From NCBI RefSeq assembly GCF_963678635.1, contig NC_087066.1, forward strand, positions 3,970,485 through 4,034,484: a stretch of 64,000 bases of DNA. Reading direction: 5' to 3'. This document shows, piece after piece, positions 1 to 12,712 of this stretch. Below the pieces are notes generated by a model. That model made no database searches. It was given only the letters and a program-made list of their open reading frames with translations, and was not told the origin of the DNA. Each line of letters opens with the position of its first letter. The stretch's first letter is position 1. Made by a program: the position numbers and the translations under genes. This DNA comes from Symsagittifera roscoffensis. Lineage: Eukaryota; Xenacoelomorpha; Acoela; Convolutidae.

Positions 1-56
1 GTAATTCCACTCAATTTCATTTGGTTGTTGTTATAAATTTTATAACTGTAACTTGC

Positions 57-278
57 CTGTAATCATCTCGAGTGGCACTCCAACCCCTGGGAGGACATTG
101 AACCCTTGCACTACAAACAGGTACCAAGTGCCAGGCTCAGCCACGCCCAGATCCATATTCTGGAACTGGTTATTCTCACTGTTGATGATCACATTTGAGA
201 GTTCAAAAACAGCAACAAGAACTTCTTCATTGTCGAAGTTTTTAAATTCATCTATGTTGCGACGAGATCTTCTCCGAT
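57..278 (-). CDS. Gene 1 exon 19: continuation of exon 18 module; gene exits left
   Basis: A phase 1-1 exon of 74 codons. It encodes NIDEFKNFDNEEVLVAVFEL and later AEPGTWYLFVVQGFNVLPG, possibly the end of an FN3-like fold. The donor reads ACAG followed by GCAAGT, the classic GC-AG donor. Two acceptors are in the same phase: TTTGTATAG at 279-280 (chosen for its better pyrimidine tract) and CATAG at 252-253, which would remove a DRRRSRRNI segment. Confidence 0.65.
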
Positions 279-791
279 CTATACAAATACAATTGACGAA
301 GGTTAAGCAAAGAATTAAAAATTTAAAAAGTAACAGCAGAAATCATCAGATTCGTCAGTTTATAGTCGATTCGGAGATTACATAAAATTTAGAATGCGTT
401 TTCGCTAAAGCTCGCGAATAAAAACTATTTTATTTCTATTAAGCAATTTACCCAGGTTGACAAAAAAATGTTTATCATACAGATCCATAATGGAAAAGAA
501 TCCTTATCAAACAATACCATACAATTTCATGGAACAAAAGCTCATAATATAAAATAGGCACTAATAAAAACCGATTTAAGTTGATCTAAACTTACCTAAT
601 AATTTTTTTCAAAGGATATCTAAAAAAAAAACAGAGAAAAAATGCATATGGTACAATTTTCATAAATGGAAATTGGATGATCAGCATTTTTTCCATAGAA
701 ACCATGCATGGAATTGTATAACAGACATTCTTTCTATGGAGGTCAACTCAGATAGCTTTAATGAAGTTCTTGAAATATGCAGTGAGCTCAC

Positions 792-989
792 CCGATTCAT
801 GTACGTATTGAATTGCTCGTTGCACTTTCACTTCTATCGATTGGCAGGTTGTGTCATTTAGCATAATCCCGTTTAGGATGAAGTTTCCATTTTCAACACT
901 GACAGATAGCTCGTTATTCTCCACGGAAAAACCGTTGGGTTCTGAAATTGCAATATTTTTTTGAAAAAGTTCTTCAGTCATGATACACT
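792..989 (-). CDS. Gene 1 exon 18: unclassified extracellular module
   Basis: A phase 1-1 exon of 66 codons: acceptor TTTATGTCCCGAG, donor GTGAGC. It reads CIMTEELFQKN, FSVENNELSVSVENGNFILN and later TTCQSIEVKVQRA. The beta-strand-like alternation and phases agree with the rest of the gene, but I cannot assign a family. The acceptor is weaker than most, and a better-looking one upstream (TTTGCAG near 1,070) leads to a stop codon. Confidence 0.62.
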
Positions 990-1902
990 CTCGGGACATA
1001 AAATTTGTAACCATTTGAGTTCAACAAGCAAATAAACGAACTTTTTCTTCGCTCTTTGGTCATTTCCTCTGCAAACATTCAAGATATAGGGTTGAGATTT
1101 TTACAGATGCTAGATGGTACTATTTGAAGAGAATTAGCTGAGCCAAACAAAGTTGTTTCGAAAAAGCCAGTATATCATAACTAGCTTCAGAGGTGTTCTT
1201 GCTGCGAAAGCAGCTTTGTAAAAGAATTCGAATTAATGGGTTCACAATGGTTATTTGAAATGGTGATGAAATTAACATACTCTTCATGTTGCGAAAAAAC
1301 AATGGACAAAAGTATTGCAAGCATTACTAGATCCGGCGTCGGACAATAGTCATATTTATTTTGACGACACAGATATCAAAAGTTTTTGGCAGCTTATACC
1401 AGAAAGTTGGACAAAATATAGGAACAATACAACTGATATTGATAATATTGAGCAGGAATCGGAGCAGTACATTTTCCAAAAAATTTTGCTTGGAACAGTG
1501 TTTTTGTTGGCTCATTTCGATCATCAGTGCGAAATTATTCATTTTTATTTAGCTTTCTTATGCCAGACCAAGTCACTCTTTCAGTTTTTTATCTGTCTTT
1601 TGTCTGCGGTACAAAACGTAAATCAAGCTCATCAGCTTCTCAATTAATTTTTATGAACAGAAAAAAAAACAAATTCTTTTTATTTTATGCAACAACTTTC
1701 ACTGCTAGAACACCTCTGAAACCAGTTATGATAAAGTGACTGTTTCGAGCTTTCGAAACATTATTTCTCCTGTTTCGGCCCGACTAATTCCTTTTAACCA
1801 GTTTGATCAATCATCTGTGGAAATCTGAACCATATTTTTTTTTAAAAATGAAGAGAAAATCACAAAAAACTGAAAAAATTATCTACTCGTTGAAATCAAA
1901 AT

Positions 1903-3585
1903 CTTACAACTTCTAAGTCTTGTGACTGTAGTTTCATAATCAACTTTGGTCTCATAGTAACATACAAAAAACAATTTTTATTTTCAATTTTGTCATTGTT
2001 TTAACATCCATTTGCACTGTAGTGTCGATTCCCATTTGACTCGACAAGAACAATCAAGCCAAATACTGTTTTTGATTTTTCGCAAGCAAATTTATTTGCA
2101 AGCCGTCCCAAATCATAATCAAAGAAATATTAAAACTCATAACCATCAGTATAATAATCCATGTAACCATTAAAAAAGCATCACAAAAAAATAACCAGAA
2201 CGGCAAGAAAGTAATAACTAGACTGTTCATATTTCAGGGCAAAACTTCTTTTCGACTTCACTTTAAGGTTAACTTCAGAAAACGTTGGTTGAAAATTTGT
2301 TGAAAAATTGAAAAGCAAGAAAAATGTTTCCCATTTTCTTCAACCACACGCTATCGAAAGTACCACAAGATGTGTCTAGAGTCTCGAATTCTAACGTTAA
2401 GACAAAATTATTCTTTCATTCAGTTTTGGAACGGTTGAATGGAATATAACGGTTTTAATAACGCAATATATCACGTTTTACTTTGAGAAAAATTTGCCGT
2501 TATAGCAATTTTCAAACCCCCCAAACTTGATTTAAAAAATCAAAAGTAAAACTTTACATTCTTCTATATTTGAGTTCCGGTCAACAGTGTCTTTTAGATG
2601 TTACAAACGTTTTCGTCAAAAAACTCCAAAGATGATTGAATAGACAACCACCCCAAGTTGAAATGTTTTGTCGTTTCCTGGAGAAAACGAACAATAGGAG
2701 ACTTTGCCAGCAGACAGTAGCAAAAATGTCAAGGATCGCAAGAAAATATAGACTTCTTTTTCAAAATAATTGCAATTTCTATGTCCTGTGACTGTAGTCA
2801 TGTAACAATTTTGGTCTACTAGTAACCTACAGAAAACAATTTCTACTTTTCATATTTTTAACATCTATCTGTACTGCAGTATGGATTCCTTTTTGACTCG
2901 AAAAGAACAAGCAAGCAGAATATCGCTTTCGAGTGTTTGCGAGCATGTAAATTTTTTATCATTAATATATGCAGGCCAGCCCAAAACATAATCATAAAAA
3001 ATTAAATTTCATTAAAATCTTAAAAAGAATTTTATACTTTCTTAGAAAATCGTTACAAACATCATTAGAACCAGAACGACAAGAAAGTTATTACAAGACT
3101 GTTCGTGTTTCAGGAGGAAGAACTGAATGTTCTGACTGCACTTTAACTTTATTTTCATTCAGTCAAACGCTATCGAAATTACCGCGAGAAGTGTTAAGCG
3201 TCTCGAATCCTAATGTTGAGGCTAAAATTAATTACTCTTCCATTTTCATTCGGAACGGTTGATTCAGCCGCTCCCGTGCATCACAATAACGCATTATGTT
3301 ACTCTTATTTTTGAAAAAAATTTTCCGATGTAGCAATTTTCAAAAACAAAATCAAAGAAAAATTTTACCTTTTTCAACATTTGATATCTGGTCAACGATA
3401 TCTTTCGGATGTTACAAAAAGTATTCGTCAAACAAATCGAAAGATGACTTATTTAAAAACCAACCCAAGTTGAAATATTTTGTATTTTCTGAGAGAAACA
3501 GAACATTAAAAAACTTTGCCACCAGAGAGAAGCAAAAAAGCCAATGATCGCAAAAAAATCTACAAACTTGTATTTCAAACATTTT
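1903..3585 (+). repeat. Diverged tandem duplication, two units of about 850 bp
   Basis: The unit beginning near 1,903 recurs about 866 bp later. Shared landmarks include TTGTGACTGTAG/CTGTGACTGTAG, ACCAGAACGGCAAGAAAG/ACCAGAACGACAAGAAAG and GGATCGCAAGAAAAT/TGATCGCAAAAAAAT. Each unit has an internal AAGACTGTTCGTGTTTCAGG-like box resembling the start of the ~540-bp ACAAGACTGCTCG family, so both are probably old relatives of it. The units have many indels and no long frame. Confidence 0.7.
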
Positions 3586-4456
3586 TACTAGTTTTGTATT
3601 GTGTCCCGGAACCTAACGGGGATCCTATATAAAGCAAAGTCCTAGGAAAGGGGTCCTTAATTTTTTGGAGGACCATCATCCTAGGATTTTGAAAACGAAA
3701 GAAATTTTCGAACCAAAAAGCCAAAGGCCCCCTACTTAATTATATGAATCATTTTAGTTGTTATAATTGTTTCGGGCAAAACATTTCTAAATTCCGCGGT
3801 CGTTTCTGGGCAATTATAGCAGTTTCGGGAAAACTTGGGGGAAAATCTGGAGCAAACAATAGTTCTAATAAATTGAAAAACTTGAACATGAAACTAAAAA
3901 CCGTTAAATCTAAGTAAACATCTAAGTTTAAACACAAAAATTTTTCGATTGATAGTCCATCAGTTTTTTCGAGATTTTTTGTGTATCTTATAACAGTATG
4001 AATTTATTAATTTTTGTTCGAGCGATTACTGTAATTTAACATGCCGTTGTCTTTGTTGATTATTTTATACTTATGATAATTTCGTTTTGTGGCAGCATGT
4101 ATGTTTAACCAAGTTATTATTTTGAGTTTACATGTTTGTGAAAAAAAAACTCGTTTTTGGTCTCTAAAAGTTAATGGTTCCTTTTCCCATTTCTGATCGG
4201 ACTTTTGGAGGTGAAAAAAAGTTTTTTGATATTCAAATTTTTAGTTTTTTAAACTCAAGAGCGGATCATGTTTGATTATTGGCTTTGCGAATAAGATATT
4301 GTCTATTTCTACAAACAGGTTTGTTATTTTAAAAAAGCATATTTTTTCCGACTTGACCAAGCATGGGTCAGATCTGCGCACCCAGGCCATAGTGCAAGAA
4401 AAACTGTCCTAAAGCTAGGCAGTTCTGAGTTCAAAGTATTCCTTATATACCGGCTG

Positions 4457-5883
4457 CCCGCACTGGAGTTCCATGGATAATAATCGATTATATTGTCATT
4501 TTATAGTCAGTATCTATAAAGTTACAAAAATAATCGATTAGAATCCATCAAAAATGGATTATAATCCATTATTTTTTATATCGATTTAATCCATTGTAAC
4601 CGATTATAACTGATTATAATCCAATAAAAATGGATTATATTTCTTATATTTTTTAAACAAAATAATCCCTTATGATCGATTATAATCAATTATATTAGAC
4701 TTTTTCGAGAAGTTGAAAAAGTCTAATATTTTCAACTTTAAAATAAAATTTCTCGGCTCTTTTCCAGTCCCCCCCTTTAAAATTCAATTTTGAAAAGTCT
4801 ATTTAACGTTGTCACAATGCAATAAAATTTGGCGTGGTGAACGAATCGACAATTCTGAACAGATTTGTTCTTCATACTTTACAGCGTAACATCACGCATT
4901 TAGCCGTAAAAACACGTAAAACAAACATAAACCTCGGTGTTTTAAAGGGGGGGGGGAACTTGAAAAGAGCCCATTTCTCTTTTCAATTGTTGTAATTTTT
5001 GTCTTATATACCCCATTTACCCCCTCCCTGTTTACTCTCTCCCACTCCATGTTCCTCCCTGTTTACATCCCCCCGTTTACCCCGCCCCACCTCCCTGTCA
5101 GTTTACCACAACCGCCATTCGCCCCCTATATGGGGGTTATATATTGGTAGACGTTGGGGAGGGGGGTTTATGATTTACATCCCCCAGTTTACCCCATCCC
5201 CCCGAACCCCCCCCCCCCCTCCACAGTTTACCCACCCCCTCAGTTTTCAATTTATCCCCCCCCCCCTCATCATCTTAGTTTACTCCCCCCCCCCCCCCCC
5301 CCCCCCCCCCACCACGTTTACTGGGGGAGGGGGGTTGGGCAAATGCGGCGGACGGATGGGAGGGCAAAGTGGAGGGGGGGGGGGTTAAACTAAGATGAGG
5401 GGGGGCTAAATTGAGGAGGCGTTAACTGTGGGGAGGGGGGGGGGTAAACTGTGGGTGGGGGTAAACTGGGGGGATGTAAATCATTAACCCCCCTCCCCAA
5501 AGTCTACCAATAAATGACAATAGATGGGGACAAAGTTGGGGGAGGGGGGGAGGGGTTAATTCGAGTAGGCTTAGATTGCGAGCAGGCCGTGAGTAACGCA
5601 GAAATGTTGCATGTTTTGCAAATGATTTAGCAAAAAAATGTATAGATTATAATCCGCTATAATCAATTATATTGGTTTTAAATGGATTATAATCCTTTTT
5701 AATGGATTTTAAATGGATTATAATCCATTATAATGGATTTTAAAGGATTGTGTTTTTACGAAAACAATCAATTAAAATGACAATATAATCAATTTCGTGG
5801 TCTAAATTTGCCACAATATTGGATTATAATGACAACATTTTAGACAACAGTTTCGATTATTATCCATGGAACTCCGGTGCGGG
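4457..5883. mobile_element. 1.4-kb foldback element with ATAATCGATTATAA arms and poly-C/poly-G core
   Basis: The outer ends are inverted repeats: CCGCACTGGAGTTCCATGGA at the left, and its near reverse complement at the right after TTTCGATTATTA. Inside lie many ATAATCC/GGATTATA palindromes. The core is a pyrimidine-rich run of CCCCCAGTTTACC-like motifs to about 5,310, then a purine-rich run that mirrors it. The segment near 5,140-5,200 (TATTGGTAGACGTTGGGGAG) is the inverse of 5,450-5,515. No transposase frame is present. A non-autonomous foldback transposon is the best reading. Confidence 0.7.
5286..5311 (+). repeat. Poly-C tract at the hinge of the foldback
   Basis: An almost unbroken run of about 25 Cs lies between the two mirrored arms of the 4,457-5,883 element. 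Its length may be unreliable in assembly. Confidence 0.85.
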
Positions 5884-6433
5884 TGTGCTCTCTAAGGATA
5901 GTCGGTTTTGAACTAGATGCTGCTTATGAAAACGGCTATCCAGGCAAAAAAAAACATTAAACGCTTTTTCTTCAGTTTCACATTTTCATTATCAATGATT
6001 TTTGTCAATTTTTCGGTTTTAATTAACCCAATTATTGAAAAAATTTTCAAAAAGCTTAAGTGAGTTTTGAAGAAGTTTGTTTCCAAATAGAGCTTCTTTT
6101 CATCAATCCGTTCACTTTCATCCATGCATAGGTGGGGGCGGAGGATGTTGCATAGAGTAAATTAATATTGAACCCAAAATCATTCATTCATAAATTGTGC
6201 CCGTTTTGTCAATTGAGGCTTTCTTCTGTGTTTGTGAATTTGGATCTCTGAAATTATACCCCCTCCTCTTGCAAAAGGCGGGAGATGCGTTTATCAGATA
6301 CAAAGTTCTCATATGCTTAACCGTTGAATTGTTTCTTTCTAGGGAAGGAGATTCGTTATTAGGTACCACAGGGATTGAAATAATTAAAGTGATCAGTGAA
6401 TCCTAATGATTCTGTGAAGCTAAAAATACCTAC

Positions 6434-6718
6434 CAGTGAAACCAATTGCGAATATCTCCACTGCGACCGGATTGGCTACAATTGTGACATTATATGCCAA
6501 TCCTGCGTTCAGTCCCGTCAAATTCACGGCATTTTGAGTCGTCAACTCGGTTATGTTATCCAGGGAATCTGTGTCAACCAATCGGGCTGCAACTTCATTG
6601 AAAGCCCAGGGGACAGCATTGATAGTGTAACTGTCGGCGTCTGGGACAGGGTCCCATGCGAAGCGAAGACTTTCGTTGCTTCTGTCCAGAAGATAGATAC
6701 CCTGTACAACGCCCGCGG
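6434..6718 (-). CDS. Gene 1 exon 17: FN3-2 in a single exon
   Basis: The acceptor CTGATTTTAG is followed by exactly 95 codons and a GTAGGT donor; phase 1-1. It encodes LRFAWDPVPDADSYTINAV, then VNLTGLNAGLAYNVTIVA: a full FN3 module with the Trp, the Leu-x-x-Leu turn and the Tyr corner. It also carries several N-x-S/T sequons. Confidence 0.88.
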
Positions 6719-7634
6719 CTAAAATCAGTTGATTTTTAAAATTTTTAAAGTAATTTTTCTCTATTTTTTGCACTTTCGGATTCAATTCTGATTCGATTGA
6801 AATTATGTTGAACATCATTTGGAGCTTCGGCTTTGCTTGTTGTAGCTTGATTTCTTTAAGTGGTAAGATGTTTCTACCCAAGATGCTGGCTCTCTGTCCT
6901 TTTGTTAGAAAAATATTCTACAAAATTTAATCTTAGTTAAGAATCAATCTAAAATTAAAACCATAACAACAACACACGGTACATGATGAAACAAAAAATA
7001 AGAACAGTCATGAAAGTTTCTCCCATGAGGTAGCGACCTTGAGTGCGAAACAAAGAAGGGAGAGCGAGGAAAGATTAACATCGATTTTGACTAATCGTCT
7101 GCAGAGCCTACACAAAGATAGTAAGACCAAATTTCATGCAAGAAAAAGCCACCAAAATTCTTTTTAGCTTAGACATCAATCCACGTGAATTTGAGCTTCA
7201 ACAAAAAATTACCTGCAACACAACACACTTAATCTTTAATGTTCATAAATCTTTGAAATCAGAGTCAAGTTCATGAAAAAGTGACTATGCCTCCAGAAAT
7301 TACCCAGCACCCACGCATTAAAAATCAACCGCGCAAGAGAATTTTTTAATCATAACTGAAACTTTTTTTTACCATGACCGGTATTTTTAAGTAGAAAAAA
7401 GTACATCGATCATCATATCGATTTTCTCTCAAGCTTAGATATGTTTACTAGACAGTTAAGGGGTCGGTCCTTTACAATCATTGATGTTGTCTAATTGCGC
7501 AATTTTCATTTTGTTATGGAAAAGCTCAACCTTTTTTGATTTTTCAAAACAAATTTCTAATGATCGCTATCACATTAACCATTACGAGGCAAAACTATGC
7601 CCAATTTTGTGTCTGTATGTTCCTGGATTCCAGA

Positions 7635-8360
7635 TACAGTGCTGATTTAATTTATCCGGACAAAACGAACAAAATTTGAACTTTCAAACGCGTTTTTCTC
7701 AATTTGGGTTAAGTTGAGACAAAAAGTGAAGAAAACAATAATTGCTTAGAATTTCATCAGTGTTACTATGGTGCATTTTCCCCCCAAAACTCTCAACTAA
7801 AATTTTACCCCAAAAATGGGTCATTTTTTTTAATTAATCAAAAATAACGCTAAAACTATTTGGTTAATTGATGAAAAATATATATGATAAGACCCTCTTA
7901 CACAGCCCAACAAAGTTCTAGAAGGGTTAAGTCTCCAAAAATTTCAGTAAATTAATTAAAATTTGTTTTGAGCACATATTTTGAGTTTTATATAGTAACA
8001 AACACATTTCTTGACTATCAAGCGAAAATATTTTCTCTTATACAGGTTTTTGGAGATTTAACCCTTCTAGAACTTTGTTGGGCTGTGTAATAGGCTTTTT
8101 GTTTTGTAAAATTTTTATCCATTAACTATGTAGTTTCAGCGTAATTTTTGATTATTTGAAAAACCGAAGTGACCCATTTTTAAGTTAAAAGTTTGGTTGA
8201 GAATTTCGGAGAAAAAATTATACCATAATAATTCTGATGAAATTCTAAGCAACTTTTGTTCTGTTCTGTTTTTGTCTTATCTTAAGCCAATTTGAGAAAA
8301 ACGTGTATGAAAACTCAAGTTTTGTTCATTTTGTTCCGATAATTTAAATAAGCACTGTAC
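7635..8360. mobile_element. Mariner/Tc1-like foldback MITE
   Basis: Starts TA-CAGTGCTGATTTAATTTATC and ends AATTTAAATAAGCACTG-TA: inverted ends flanked by TA on both sides, as for Tc1/mariner insertions. The two halves are near mirror images of about 330 bp each; for example AGTTCTAGAAGGGTTAA in the left arm pairs with TTAACCCTTCTAGAACTT in the right. It has no coding capacity. Confidence 0.75.
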
Positions 8361-9753
8361 AAGTCTTTAGCATGTTAAAATTTTGTCGAAACGGTCGAAG
8401 AAAACGAAAGAACAAAAGAAGAACGAAGGGATCTGAATCCACTTACAATTCACACGTTACACAGTTTGGCCTCGTAATGACACAAAGCGCTTCAATATAA
8501 ATAGCGCTTTGTGTTTTAATCAAAGATTGACATTAAATAAATGATTCGAAAAGTCCAAAAAAAATTGAGCACGAGCGAAGTCAAAACGTTTTTCTTGAAA
8601 ATTATGATTAATAGTGCATAAACACTTTCCAAAAAAAACAAAATTGGGCACAAAAAACAGTTGAAACTTCGGCAATAAAGGTATTTCAGGGACAAAATCG
8701 TATTTTTTAAAATGATTTCCGGTTAGGGTCTGGTTTCACGTCTTAGATATTTTCTGTTAAACGACCTGAACAAACAAACTTTTTAATTAAATCTTGTCTT
8801 AAAACAATTTCAGAATCTATTTGTTATAGTAAATAACAGAAATGGAGATTTAGGCATTGCGATATACTTTTTAAAACATCGAGAAAAAAAATAAAATTTG
8901 AGCCGTTTAGTAGAAGATTTTTTTTTTGGAATAAAAAAACCCATTAACTTAATTGAAAATCCACATGAATTTTTTTGCTACAAAAAAATGCCAATAAATA
9001 ATCTCCACAGCGTAAACAAAGAGAATGAATAGTTGCCCAAGTAGCTACGATTGTTCTGGCGACTATGATTTCAAAAAAAAAACTCGAGCAAAACGAAACT
9101 TTTTATCAAAAAATTGACCAACTTTTTTTCTAACTTTTCCTGTAATTTTTTTGTAGTAAATGGCATCTAAAAAAAAACTAGAGGTGATAATTTCTAGCTT
9201 AATATTAACATTGTAATAACTAAGTGTGGTGTCAGACTCTCATTATCAGCTAGATCTAGATGTTTCAAACTACATTATTTGTCTATTTTGTTTTGAAAAC
9301 GTAAAATTTTCCTAGCTGTTTGTTTTTATTAACAAAAAACGAAATTTGTTTTTTTTTCTTTATAATCTGAATAACGACTAGAAGGGCTTTAATTTGATGT
9401 CAGATTTGACCAGTTTTCCATTCCAATCTCCAAGGCTGTCGGCTGGTTGGAACAAAAAACGGTGATTTCAAACAATTTTGCAGGCTATATTGAATATTTT
9501 GTCCTGGACTAGATTTTTTTTGATAAGAAACCACAAAATATAACAAAACAACTACTGAAGCACTTTATGCTATTCAAATCAAAATACAAAGTTTGTTTTT
9601 GCTTTAGTTCTTAATTTTTTTATTAAGTATCACTATCCTTATTTACCAGTTCAATTTTATCGCAACTTTTTATTTTGCCTGATATATGCAAACTTTTTTT
9701 ACAAGTTTCAAATAAATCATATCATTCAAAAACACAACTATAATATAAATAAT

Positions 9754-10165
9754 ACAAGACTGCTTGTATCAGGGCGAGACCCGGAATGTTCCGACTGCCT
9801 TTTAAAGAGCAGTGTTCGCTTTATACAATTTTTTTGAAATCATCCACCCACACGCCATACAAAGTACAAAGTGACAGAATTCGCTTCTAGAAACAAAGCA
9901 ATTTATGGCAAATAACCTGATTCAACCATGTTGGAACAACTTCTATGACGGATTAAATCTCAGCTGAAATGTTAATAGCGAGAAATATATCGCGAGCTAA
10001 TTGTCCCAAATTGGCAAAAATGGCAATCTTTAAACCACCATAACTTTTCTACTTTTCAGATGATAAAAAAAATGCCGTCAAAAATAGCTAGTTAAAAGTT
10101 AAGTTTTGTCTGAAGAAAAAAAACAACTCCGTGCACAAATATTCCGTCACTTTCATCAAAATTCC
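9754..10165 (+). mobile_element. ACAAGACTGCTCG-family element, diverged copy
   Basis: Opens ACAAGACTGCTTGTATCAGG and keeps GTTCCGACTGCC, the TTAATAGCGAGAAATATATC block and a terminal ATTCCGTCACTTTCATC. The right end is less certain. Confidence 0.65.
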
Positions 10166-11365
10166 GAAAAATAGTATTGAGTCTTACCAGCCGACCAAAC
10201 ATTTTCAAGGTGATTTCAAGTTGAAACCGCAGTCGAAAATTTCTTTTAGAGAAATTAAGGAAAAATCAGAGTTTTCCCCAATTTTCCAGGCGGTACAGAA
10301 AAATTTAGTCGATCTATAAACTTTTGTATGTTTTTGTGGAAATCCCGCTCCACTTCTCCATCCTTCGAAAATCTTAGATCCACCCAATGGTTGCGTCAAT
10401 ACATTCAATCGAATATACTTTTTGTAGTTTACTATAAATTCTTACTTTCCATTGAAAACTCACCAAGAACATGGAAATAGTCTGTTAAAACCCACAGTTC
10501 CACAAAAGCAGATGAAAAAACAAACAGAGAAAAATTCTCATGCAACAAGAAATTCAAACTGTTTTTGTCATTAAACAATCCAAATCAGCGGGGATGCATT
10601 CAGAAATTCCCACTGAAACCTTCATTGGTTGAATCGTTTGATTGGATGATTGACAACAAAGAAGTGCCCGCATAACTTAACAAGTAAATAGGATGTGCTT
10701 TTTTCAGAACAAATTGATGCAATTTAGGTGTAATTTGAAGAACTCGGTTCTGAAACCTATAGCAAGCAAAAATGGATCAAGTAGCATATGGGGGATCTCC
10801 GTAACTATATCCCCCTTTGCAGAGCAACTTTTATTCTCCATTTAACCGAGAAAGAGTTCACATTGATGCAAAATTAAGTGTTGATGGTGAACTCGACCCG
10901 GAAAAAACTGTTAAGTCTCTACAATCAAATTTTCCTAATTTTTTTAGAGGGCTGCTCTGATCGTTTGCTCTTGGTCTATGAACAAATTTTGTTTAGATTC
11001 ACAGCGAATGTTTCCCTAAACCATCCTTGTAAACCGGCATTTTAGCGAGTAAAAACTTGAATTCGTGCTTAATGTTGTCCACTAGTTTAGAATAAATTCG
11101 TCAAGTCGAAAACCATTTGAAAGTATGCATGCTAAGATTTCATATTTAAGTTCTACAAATTGCACCTCACTTTTTTGTGTGATTTGGAGAAACCGGAAGC
11201 AATATCAAAACAGATATCAAAACAGATATGAAAACCAAATGATTTCATAACATGTATTATATTTTTCACGTTTTCTTCCAGCTTTTTTAAATCACTACAA
11301 TTGTTCCTTGCTGACAGAATACTTACACGTAAGATCTAAACGGAAGTCATAGTGTTTTAAATAAG

Positions 11366-12626
11366 ACAAGACTGCTCGTATCAGGGCGAAGCCCTGAATG
11401 TTCCGACTGCCTTTTAAGGTTTATGGAGCAGCAGTGATAACATAAAAAAATTAAATGAAATAAAATAAATAAAATTTTTTTTTCTAAAATTTGAAATTTT
11501 TTATAAAAATCATCCCCCCCCCACACGCCATCTAAAGTACAAAAAGATAGATTTCGTTCCTTGTAACAAATCAATTATGGCAAATAAGCTGCTTCGTCCA
11601 ACCAGTTTGAAACGATTTATAAGAAGGATTAAATCTACGCGTTAATAGCGCGAATCATATCGCGCGTTAATTGTCCCAAATTGGTCAAAATGGCAATTTT
11701 AAAACCCTCATAACTTTACGAAAAGTGATCACAGGTGAACTATCTTTTCAAATTTAAGCTCAGGAAAACAATACCTTTCGAATGATGGAAAAATATTCCG
11801 TCAAAAATTGCTAGTTAAAAAGTCGACGTTTGTCTGAAGAAAAAAAACCCACCCCGAGCACAAATTTTCCGTTACTTTCGTATCGAAAGTCGGAACAACA
11901 AGACTGCTCGTATCAGGGCAAAACCCTGAATGTTTCGACTGCCTTTTAAGGTCTATGAAGCAGTAATAACGTGAAAAAATAAAATATAATGAAATAAAAT
12001 TTAAATTTTGTTTTTAATTGAGATTTTTTTGTGAACGTCATATTAGGAACAAAATGATAGATTTTGCTCCTATTCACAAATCAATTATGGCATAAAAACT
12101 TCCTTGAACCAATTTGGAACAACTTCTCAGACGGATTAAATTTCGCTTACGCGTTAATAGCGCGAAATATATCACGCGCTCATTGTCCCAAATTGGCCAA
12201 AATGGCAACCTTTAAACCACCATAACTTTTCTACTTTTCAGATGATATGAAAAATGCCGTCAAAAATAGCTAGTTAAAAGTTAAGTTTTGTCTGAAGAAA
12301 AAAAAACAACTCCGAGCACAAATATTCCGTCACTTTCATCAAAGTTCCGAAAAATAGTATTGAGTTTTACCAGCCGACCAAACCTTTTCAAGGTGATTTC
12401 AAGTTGAAACCGAAGTCGAAAATTTCTTTAACGGAAGTCGAAAATTTAAACCCCCATAACTTTACGAAAAACAATCACAGGTGAAATATATTTTCAAATT
12501 TAAGCTCAGGACAACAATAGCTTTTGGATGATTTTAAAAAGCTTCGTCAAAATGGCTAGTTAAAACAGTTGAAAGTTGTCTGAAGAAAAAAACCCACCCC
12601 GAGCACAAATATGCCGTTACTTTCAA
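11366..12626 (+). mobile_element. Two head-to-tail ACAAGACTGCTCG-family elements plus a fragment
   Basis: The first copy is 11,366-11,898 and ends AAAGTCGGAACAA. The next begins at once with CAAGACTGCTCG (11,899 to about 12,350) with no spacer. A 3' fragment follows to 12,626. All carry the cagggc-GAA-gccctg hairpin or its decayed form and the TTAATAGCGCGAA block. Confidence 0.8.
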
Positions 12627-12712
12627 ATATCTTCTTTCTCCTGCAAATTTTTATATATTATGTTTTAAAATAACTTCTGTAAAAAAGGTATCTCGAAGAA
12701 ATCAAAATACAA

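Larger units (their letters stand above)
279..6433 (-). other. Gene 1 introns 18 and 17 (apart from exon 18)
   Basis: Intron 18 (279-791) holds nothing recognisable. Intron 17 (990-6,433) holds a diverged tandem duplication (1,903-3,585), unassigned AT-rich DNA with a short CCTAGGA-rich stretch near 3,600-3,690, the 4,457-5,883 foldback element, and about 550 bp of unremarkable AT-rich DNA next to exon 17. Confidence 0.6.

Noticed and set aside
1020-1070. Stronger-looking acceptor TTTGCAG for exon 18
   Set aside because: In phase 1 it leads into a stop codon before reaching the exon 18 frame.
4999-5393. Proline/glycine-rich plus-strand frames
   Set aside because: They come from the poly-C/poly-G core of the foldback element and have no protein-like sequence.
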